43,638 bases of DNA, taken from an uncultured Spirochaetota bacterium. GTDB lineage: Bacteria > Spirochaetota > Spirochaetia > Treponematales > Rectinemataceae. Positions 37,973-43,638 of this stretch are shown one piece after another; the first letter of the stretch is position 1, and each line of letters starts with the position of its first letter. The notes beneath the pieces are model-generated. The model ran no database searches, was not told where the DNA came from, and worked only from the letters and a program-made list of their open reading frames with translations. A program made the position numbers and the translations under genes. The stretch lies in the NCBI GenBank assembly GCA_903821875.1, contig CAIJMU010000153.1:1-43638 (forward strand). Direction: 5' to 3'.

Positions 37973-39364
37973 TCATGGAGCATCCTTACCGCTTTCTTCT
38001 TTCGCCCCCGCAAGACGGCTCTGGCAGGAGCGGAGGTGGCGCTCGGTGATTCCGAGCTCCCGGGCTGCAGCGCTCCGGTTGCCGCTGGAGCGCTGGAGGG
38101 CCTGTTCGATGATAGTGCTTTCAAAGTCGTGCATGGCCGTCTTGTAGTCGGAGGCCGGGGGTGGCGCGTTGGTGGTGGCGGAGTCGGCTTCCCCTGTCAT
38201 GGTGAGTGGCAGGTCCTGGACGCGGATGAACTCTCCCCGGCAGAGGACAATGGCTCGTTCGATGGCGTTTTCAAGCTCGCGCACATTGCCGGGAAAGGAA
38301 TGCTGGAAGAGCCGGTCGAGGGCCTCGCGGGTGATGCCCTTCACATTCTTTCCATCCCTGCCTGAATAGGTCGCTATGAAGTGGTCCACGAGGAAGCGGA
38401 TGTCTTCCTTCCTCGATCTAAGCGGCGAAATGTTGATCTCGATGACATTGAGGCGATAGTAGAGGTCCCGGCGGAAGCTGTTTTCTTCGACCATCCGGGC
38501 CAGGTTCTTGTTGGTGGCAGAGATGATGCGCACATCGAGGTTTCTCGTCCGGTTTTCCCCGATCCGCTGGATCTGCCCGAACTGGAGGACACGAAGCAGT
38601 TTTACCTGGAGCATGGCGGAGATTTCCCCTATCTCGTCGAGAAAGAGGGTTCCGTGATCGGCTTCTTCGAAGCGCCCGATTCGGTCGCTGCTCGCGTCGG
38701 TAAAGGCGCCCTTGCTGTGCCCGAAGAGCTCGCTCTCGATGAGGGATTCCGACAGGGCCGAGATGCTGACGGCAACGAAGGCACCGCTGCGGCCGCTGCG
38801 CTCGTGGATGAATCGAGCCACGAGTTCCTTGCCTGTGCCGCTCTCTCCCATGAGAAGGACGGTCGCTGAACTCAGTGCGGCGCGCGCTGCGATGCTCAGG
38901 GCCTCCGCCATGGCCTCGCTCTTGTAGACGATGCCGACAACCACCTGTGAGGAGGCTGGCCCATCGGTTGGAGGGAGGAGGGATTCGCGCTGGAGGGCGA
39001 GCTTTTCGTTGATGCGGAGGATGATCCGCTCGATTGCGTCGATCTTGGTCGGTTTGACGAGGTAGTCGTCGGCTCCTCCCTTGAGAAGCCGGACTGCCTC
39101 GCCCGTGTCAGCGTAGGAGGTCATGATGACTACGGCGATTACGGGACTGAGCTCCTTCATCTTGGCCAGGACATCGAAACCAGTACCGTCAGGGAGGTAG
39201 AGGTCGCTGAGTACGAGGTCGACCACCTGCTCCGAGGCGATCTTGATGCCCTCCGCAACGGACATGGCGGACAGATATTCTATTTTTGGGTAGTCGAAGG
39301 TGGCGACAAAGGTCTTGAGCAGCTCGATCTGAGTTTGGTCGTCATCGATGGCCAAGATCGTCAA
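37973..39364 (-). CDS. NtrC-family sigma54 response regulator of the pilus locus
   Basis: 463 residues: receiver (Asp 54 in LSDLYLPDG), AAA+ domain with GESGTGKE, the sigma54 loop in the variant form GAFTDA, a FLDEIGEI Walker B, and a C-terminal Fis-type helix-turn-helix (NRSAAARELGITERHL). It lies directly upstream of the pilus genes on the same strand and next to UAS3. It is the natural candidate to bind the three TTCGCC-type palindromes. Its kinase partner is probably the hybrid kinase encoded 219 bp upstream. Confidence 0.9.
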   Translation of the reverse strand: MTILAIDDDQTQIELLKTFVATFDYPKIEYLSAMSVAEGIKIASEQVVDLVLSDLYLPDGTGFDVLAKMKELSPVIAVVIMTSYADTGEAVRLLKGGADDYLVKPTKIDAIERIILRINEKLALQRESLLPPTDGPASSQVVVGIVYKSEAMAEALSIAARAALSSATVLLMGESGTGKELVARFIHERSGRSGAFVAVSISALSESLIESELFGHSKGAFTDASSDRIGRFEEADHGTLFLDEIGEISAMLQVKLLRVLQFGQIQRIGENRTRNLDVRIISATNKNLARMVEENSFRRDLYYRLNVIEINISPLRSRKEDIRFLVDHFIATYSGRDGKNVKGITREALDRLFQHSFPGNVRELENAIERAIVLCRGEFIRVQDLPLTMTGEADSATTNAPPPASDYKTAMHDFESTIIEQALQRSSGNRSAAARELGITERHLRSCQSRLAGAKEESGKDAP

Positions 39365-39583
39365 TTGTCTCTCCTCGATTCCAGCCGTGCCTGCTCAGGC
39401 TTTCATGAGCTCCAGTTCCAAGTTTCGGATGCTGTCGCCACGCATGCAAGAGCATACGCCAGGGCAGGAGGCCGCCTGCCCAATCTATCGACAGGGTTTG
39501 AGGCATTCTCAAGCCTGCTGTGGTGCATGATGTCCATCCGCAGTCCGGGTGCATCGGGATCTGCCGGCGACGACTGGGCAGTA

Positions 39584-41641
39584 TCAGGTCCCTGGCAGGC
39601 TTTCCAAGGCCTGGCGCAGGATGGCCCGTGCCTTGTCGTAATTGAACGATTCTATCTCCTGGTAGAGGGTGCTGGCCCCTGGTCCGAAGGCGCGACGGTA
39701 GAGCCGGTGGTCTTCCTGGTAGGCCTGGACCGCCGCAAGGTCGTTCCCGGCGAGCAGGGCGTCGAGGCGCGCCGCCTTGGCCGCGATGCTGGACCTGTCC
39801 TCGGGGGAGATGGAGGTGCGAAGCCCCGCTGCCTCTGGCAGCTGTCCTGTGGGCGCTGCTACCCCGCCATCCCTGATGAAGTCGACTCCGGGTCCGGCCA
39901 CAGGCACAGGGGCTGTATTGATATGTGGCCCGATATCTGGCCCTGCATCGCGGCAGGCCTGGGCTTCCCCTGTCCGAGGTTCTGCGGAATGCTCTCCGAG
40001 CGCGCCCTGGATGCTGCTGCGGAGGCGCGAGCGGGTCAGTGGCTTTTCGAGGGAGACGCTGTAGCCCGACTCGGCGAGAGTACTCCTCATGACAGTGCCC
40101 TTGTAGGGGGTGATGAGGATCGCCTGGGGCCGATGGGCAATCGGCAAGGCGCAGAGCCGCTTTCCGAGCTCGAGGCCGTCGATCCCGGGCATGCGCAGGT
40201 CCGTGAGGAGGAGGTCGAAGGGGCATCCCGCGGCATCGGCTTCCTGGAGACGGGCAAGGGCGGCGGCAGAGTCCGGAGCCGAGCCGACCTCGAAGCCAAG
40301 GCCTTCGAGCATGCCTACAATCACGACCCTGGCTGCCTCGAGGTCATCGACCACAAAGGCGCGAAAGCCTGCCATACCCCTGACTTCCGGCTCGGTTGGC
40401 GTCACTCTGCGGGCTGTCCCGAAGGGCGCTTCGATCCAGAAGGTGCTTCCCTTTCCGAGCTCGCTTGTTGCCCCGATCTTCCCTCCCATCAACTCGATCA
40501 GGCGCCGTGAGATCGCGAGTCCAAGCCCCATGCCGCCGTATTTTCGCGTCGTCGAACCGTCTGCCTGCTCGAAGGGGAGAAAGAGGCGGAGCTTTTGCTC
40601 GCCGGAAATCCCGATACCCCCGTCGGAAACCTCGAAGCGGAGGAGATGGCCGTTTCCATCGGAGGAAAGCAGGCGCGCGCGGAGCACGATGCTCCCGGCC
40701 TCGCTGAACTTGACTGCGTTGTTGATGAGATTGAGGAGGACCTTCTGGAGCCTGATGCCGTCCCCGTGGATGAGGGTGGGGAGGGCAGGTGAATCCATGA
40801 TGATTTCCAGGCCCTTCGACTCTGCCCTGCTTGCGATGAGGTTACAGATGTCCTCCAGCATGCGCTCGACCTCGAAATCGGTTTCCTGGAGCTGGAGCTT
40901 CCCTGACTCTATCTTGGTCAGGTCCATGATGTCGTTGAGGAGGTCCATGAGGTGCTGGGCCGCCGTGTCGATCTTTGCGAGCTGCATGCGCTGGTGCATG
41001 TCGGTGATGTCCCGCTGGACAAGGTGGGCGAGGCCGATTATCGCGTTCATGGGGGTCCGGATCTCGTGGCTCATGTTCCCGAGAAAGCTGCTCTTGGCGC
41101 GGTTGGCGGATTCGGCTTCCTCCCTGGCCCGCGTGAGTTCTTCCTCCTTCGCCGCCAGGGCAGTTACATCCCTGGCCTGCACGAGGATGCCGTCATGGTT
41201 GCCGTCGCCATCCCTGAACAACTGCCGCGTGAAGGACATCCGACGCTGGCTGCCGTCCTGGAGCGTCACCAGGATCTCCTCGTCTCGGGGCAGTTCGTCC
41301 CCGGCGAGAAGCCTCGTCCGTGCCTCGTTCTCGCGGGCGGCTGACGCGGGGATGAGGATCTCCTCTGCACGCTTCCCGATGTATTCGCTGACGCCAGGCC
41401 TGAAGTTGCCCGCAATGTAGCTGCGGCTCGCCGCAAGGTAGCTGCCATCGCGGTCCATGAGCGCAATCCAGTCGACGGCCGAATCCAGGATGCGCGCAAA
41501 ATCGCGGCCGAGCGCAGCGGCCCCGTCTCCGGCGGCCGCAGCACAAGGCTCCTGCGGAACCCTCCCTGCAATCGGTTTCACGCGGACGACTCTCAGCTCC
41601 GGAGCAGGGCGACTGCAGTGACCAGGAGTGCGAGCGCCCAT
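39584..41641 (-). CDS. Cytoplasmic hybrid histidine kinase (PAS-HisKA-ATPase-REC)
   Basis: Up to 685 residues. A PAS-type sensor (about 45-160) leads into a short coiled coil, HisKA with His 192 (MSHEIRTPMNAIIG) and an ATPase domain (NLINNAVKF, GMGLGLAISRRL). A receiver follows with Asp 481 (LLTDLRMPG), then a ~110-residue C-terminal helical region that could be a degenerate phosphotransfer domain. There is no membrane segment, so it senses an intracellular signal. The ATG at 41641 overlaps uppP by 49 bp; a GTG at 41581 is an alternative start. It is likely to feed the regulator at 37973-39364. Confidence 0.87.
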   Translation of the reverse strand: MGARTPGHCSRPAPELRVVRVKPIAGRVPQEPCAAAAGDGAAALGRDFARILDSAVDWIALMDRDGSYLAASRSYIAGNFRPGVSEYIGKRAEEILIPASAARENEARTRLLAGDELPRDEEILVTLQDGSQRRMSFTRQLFRDGDGNHDGILVQARDVTALAAKEEELTRAREEAESANRAKSSFLGNMSHEIRTPMNAIIGLAHLVQRDITDMHQRMQLAKIDTAAQHLMDLLNDIMDLTKIESGKLQLQETDFEVERMLEDICNLIASRAESKGLEIIMDSPALPTLIHGDGIRLQKVLLNLINNAVKFSEAGSIVLRARLLSSDGNGHLLRFEVSDGGIGISGEQKLRLFLPFEQADGSTTRKYGGMGLGLAISRRLIELMGGKIGATSELGKGSTFWIEAPFGTARRVTPTEPEVRGMAGFRAFVVDDLEAARVVIVGMLEGLGFEVGSAPDSAAALARLQEADAAGCPFDLLLTDLRMPGIDGLELGKRLCALPIAHRPQAILITPYKGTVMRSTLAESGYSVSLEKPLTRSRLRSSIQGALGEHSAEPRTGEAQACRDAGPDIGPHINTAPVPVAGPGVDFIRDGGVAAPTGQLPEAAGLRTSISPEDRSSIAAKAARLDALLAGNDLAAVQAYQEDHRLYRRAFGPGASTLYQEIESFNYDKARAILRQALESLPGT

Positions 41642-42453
41642 CGGTACCAGACGAAGATCTTTGTCGAGTGCTTCTGGAGATAGGCCAGGAGGAACTTGAT
41701 GCAGAACCAGCCGGTCACCGCGGCGACGACGAAGCCGATAGGGAAGAGGATGAGCTCGCCCTGGGGGATGGCCCCGGACGTGATGGATTTGACCAATTCA
41801 TAGAGGCTTTTCGCGCCCGCGCCCGCAATGATCGGCGCAGACAGGAGGAAGGAGAATCGCGCAGCAGCTGGACGCTCGAGGCCGAGGGCCAGTCCGGCGG
41901 TTATGGTCGAACCGGAGCGGGATACACCGGGGAAGATCGCGAGGGCCTGGGCGAAACCGATGAGGAGGGCGTCCTTCCAGCGCATGGATTCGAACTTGCG
42001 GGCGCGTTTGCCGAATTCCTCGGCCAGGAGGAGGAGGAGTCCGAGCAGCGCGATGAAGAAGGCCATCCAGAGCATCGCCGAGGGGGTGATCTGCCCACCG
42101 GGGTGGAAGAGCTCCTCCACGCGGGATTCAAGGGCAACGCCGGCGATCCCACCGGGGATGCAGGCAGCGATCAGGAACCAGGCCATCCTGCGGTCGGGGT
42201 CCTGCCCGATCTTCCTCTCGGCGATACTGCCCACAAAGGCCCGGGCCAGGCGCCACCAGTCAGCCGCAAAAAAGGCTAACAGGGCGAGGAGGGTACCGAG
42301 GTGGAGGGAGACATCGAAGGTCAGCCCCCTGAGCACCGGGTTGTCCCAGGAGAAGAGCCAGGGGATTATCACAAGGTGGGCCGAACTCGAGATGGGGATA
42401 AACTCAGCCAGGCCCTGGACGAGTCCCAGGATGATGGACTGGAAGATCAGCAT
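41593..42453 (-). CDS. uppP: Undecaprenyl-diphosphate phosphatase (UppP/BacA)
   Basis: 286 residues with about eight membrane helices and both signature motifs: AEFIPISSSAH (16-26) and FPGVSRSGSTI. It dephosphorylates undecaprenyl pyrophosphate at the membrane, recycling the lipid carrier for peptidoglycan and O-antigen synthesis; overexpression gives bacitracin resistance. AAGGAG seven bases before the ATG at 42453 fixes the start, although the frame is open further upstream. Confidence 0.94.
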   Translation of the reverse strand: MLIFQSIILGLVQGLAEFIPISSSAHLVIIPWLFSWDNPVLRGLTFDVSLHLGTLLALLAFFAADWWRLARAFVGSIAERKIGQDPDRRMAWFLIAACIPGGIAGVALESRVEELFHPGGQITPSAMLWMAFFIALLGLLLLLAEEFGKRARKFESMRWKDALLIGFAQALAIFPGVSRSGSTITAGLALGLERPAAARFSFLLSAPIIAGAGAKSLYELVKSITSGAIPQGELILFPIGFVVAAVTGWFCIKFLLAYLQKHSTKIFVWYRWALALLVTAVALLRS

Positions 42454-42508
42454 TGCTAGCTCCTTGCGCCGACCGGCAGGATACCCTGTCCTCGGCGATA
42501 TGGGGACT

Positions 42509-42907
42509 TCACCGCGGGCGCAAGGCCAGCGACAGCATGGCCGCGGCGAACGCGATCCACACAAGTATGACACAGACCGCCGCTGCCACGCTTCTCGGCC
42601 GCGGGGCGCTAGTCTGCTGCTGGGCCCTGGCGCGAGCGTCAGCCATGACCTCGGCCGGGATCAGCCTCCTCACGAGGGCCAGCCCCAGTGGCAGCAGGAT
42701 GACATCGTCGAGGTAGCCCAGCACGGGGATAAAATCCGGAATCAGGTCGATAGGAGAGATGGCGTAGCCGATCACAAGGGCTCCCAGTAGCCTGGCGGGC
42801 CAGGGTGTCCTTGGATCACGGATCGCAAACCAGAGCGCGAGGATCTCTCCCTTGAGCGCCCTGGCCCAATCCCTGAGCTTCGCCATCCCCGATCCTGCGA
42901 TGCCCAT
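42509..42907 (-). CDS. DUF1232 (YkvA-like) small membrane protein
   Basis: 132 residues. The central segment has the DUF1232 motif ([25 protein letters not shown]), followed by a C-terminal membrane helix. The function of the family is unknown. The ATG at 42886 ([11 protein letters not shown] upstream) is an alternative start. The gene ends 55 bp before uppP, on the same strand. Confidence 0.85.
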   Translation of the reverse strand: MGIAGSGMAKLRDWARALKGEILALWFAIRDPRTPWPARLLGALVIGYAISPIDLIPDFIPVLGYLDDVILLPLGLALVRRLIPAEVMADARARAQQQTSAPRPRSVAAAVCVILVWIAFAAAMLSLALRPR

Positions 42908-43032
42908 CGTGCGAGGATAGCCGAATTAGCTGCTTCTGTCATGTCAGGAAACGGATTGGCCTGAGCGTGCCGGATTGGGTACATTCATGTCGCTCTCGGA
43001 GCTGCGACCGGATCCGGGGCGAAGGAGCCCTC

Positions 43033-43509
43033 ATGCTTGCACAGGGTGATATGCTTCCTGGTTTTCCCCTCCTCGATGCGGAGGGCAAGCAGCGTAGCCT
43101 TGAGGAATTCAGGGGCAGGCGGATAGTCCTGTACTTCTATCCGAAGGATGACACCCCAGGCTGCACTACAGAAGCCTGCGGCTTCAGGGATCAAAAGGCC
43201 GGCTTTGACGGGGCAGGGGCCATTGTGGTAGGAGTGAGCGCCGACAAGCCAGCCTCGCATGCGAAGTTCGCAGCCAAGTTCGGCTTGCCCTTCCTCCTCC
43301 TGTCCGATCCCGAACACGCCTTCCTCGAAGCCTGTGCTGTCTGGGTTGAAAAGAAGATGTACGGCAAGACCTTCATGGGCATCATCCGGAGTACCTTCCT
43401 CATCGATGCGACCGGGCGTGTCGAGCAGGTCTGGCCCAAGGTCAAACCCGAGGGCCACGCCGAGGAAGTGCTCGCTTTCCTCATGGAGGGTAGACCGCCC
43501 CAGCCTTGA
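43033..43509 (+). CDS. bcp: Thioredoxin-dependent peroxiredoxin (Bcp/PrxQ type)
   Basis: 158 residues from the ATG at 43033 (GGAG seven bases upstream). The peroxidatic Cys 44 and resolving Cys 49 lie in DDTPGCTTEACGFRD, the atypical 2-Cys PrxQ pattern with five-residue spacing. It reduces peroxides in the cytoplasm using thioredoxin. It is monocistronic; its stop codon overlaps the -35 box of the tRNA-Met promoter. Confidence 0.93.
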   Translation: MLAQGDMLPGFPLLDAEGKQRSLEEFRGRRIVLYFYPKDDTPGCTTEACGFRDQKAGFDGAGAIVVGVSADKPASHAKFAAKFGLPFLLLSDPEHAFLEACAVWVEKKMYGKTFMGIIRSTFLIDATGRVEQVWPKVKPEGHAEEVLAFLMEGRPPQP

Positions 43510-43535
43510 CCAAGCCCAAGCCTCCTGTGTATAAA
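43506..43535 (+). promoter_or_regulatory. Sigma70-type promoter of tRNA-Met
   Basis: TTGACC (43506-43511), an 18-bp spacer and TATAAA (43530-43535), with TGTG before the -10 box. The predicted start is about 7 bp before the tRNA. Confidence 0.78.
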
Positions 43536-43548
43536 TTCCTCTCTCCAA

Positions 43549-43621
43549 GGCGGGGTAGCTCAGTTGGCAGAGCAAGCGGCTCATATCCGCTCGGTCGTGG
43601 GTTCAATCCCCTCCCCCGCTA
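43549..43621 (+). tRNA. tRNA-Met(CAT)
   Basis: Cloverleaf: acceptor GGCGGGG/CCCCGCT, D-arm GCTC...GAGC, anticodon stem AGCGG/CCGCT around CTCATAT (anticodon CAT), T-arm GTGGG-TTCAATC-CCCTC with one mismatch, discriminator A, no CCA. The acceptor starts with a G-T pair rather than the unpaired end of an initiator. It could be elongator Met or a lysidine-modified Ile2 tRNA. Confidence 0.9.
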
Positions 43622-43638
43622 GAATAGAACTGTGGCCA

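Noticed and set aside
39335-40510. Long plus-strand frame opposite the hybrid kinase
   Set aside because: Antisense shadow of conserved kinase and receiver domains on the other strand.

Overview
The window looks like a high-GC chromosome segment from a flagellated diderm, most likely a spirochaete. This is an inference from gene content: a treponeme-style diversity-generating retroelement (DGR) prophage, fliS/flgN-like flagellar chaperones, a paired ParE/ParC topoisomerase IV, and tRNA genes without an encoded CCA end. No single feature proves the phylum.

1-8765 is the right arm of a prophage. It has tail-fibre genes, then a complete DGR: variable protein with VR, Avd, TR, a strong hairpin, and reverse transcriptase. 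A terminator separates this from a lysis cassette (C39-like endolysin, two-repeat membrane protein as probable holin, overlapping Rz/Rz1-like spanins) and a converging gene of unknown function. The prophage ends at a 3' tRNA fragment that looks like the attachment site. Integrase and the other att site must lie to the left, outside the window.

8807-25288 is host DNA. It holds a DUF362 ferredoxin-like protein. Next is a two-component system of the ZraSR type, with a Met-rich secreted protein behind a sigma54 promoter. An AAA ATPase, flgN-like/fliS and a J-domain protein follow. psuK and psuG degrade pseudouridine, and psuK carries an in-frame 18-bp minisatellite. An ECF importer (fused A-A, T, S) precedes a type III pantothenate kinase homologue with altered motifs. 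A Zn/Cd-type P1B ATPase is coupled to an ArsR/SmtB repressor and a 48-bp perfect palindrome.

25422-29515 holds parE, parC and tRNA-Asn with its promoter and terminator.

29542-41641 is the most unusual region: a chaperone-usher pilus locus, all on the minus strand and visibly lower in GC than its surroundings. It contains four small pilin-like subunits, one chaperone, one usher, two paralogous SCPU-type two-domain proteins and the remains of a second usher. Three near-perfect sigma54 (-24/-12) promoters are each preceded by the same 18-bp palindrome (consensus TTCGCCYRAAYGGGCGAM) about 125-150 bp upstream. Just upstream lie an NtrC-type response regulator and a cytoplasmic hybrid histidine kinase. 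Together they read as a self-contained sigma54 pilus regulon. The subunit-usher-tip unit has been duplicated and one usher has been lost.

41593-43621 returns to housekeeping genes: uppP, a DUF1232 protein, a Bcp-type peroxiredoxin and tRNA-Met(CAT) with a good sigma70 promoter.
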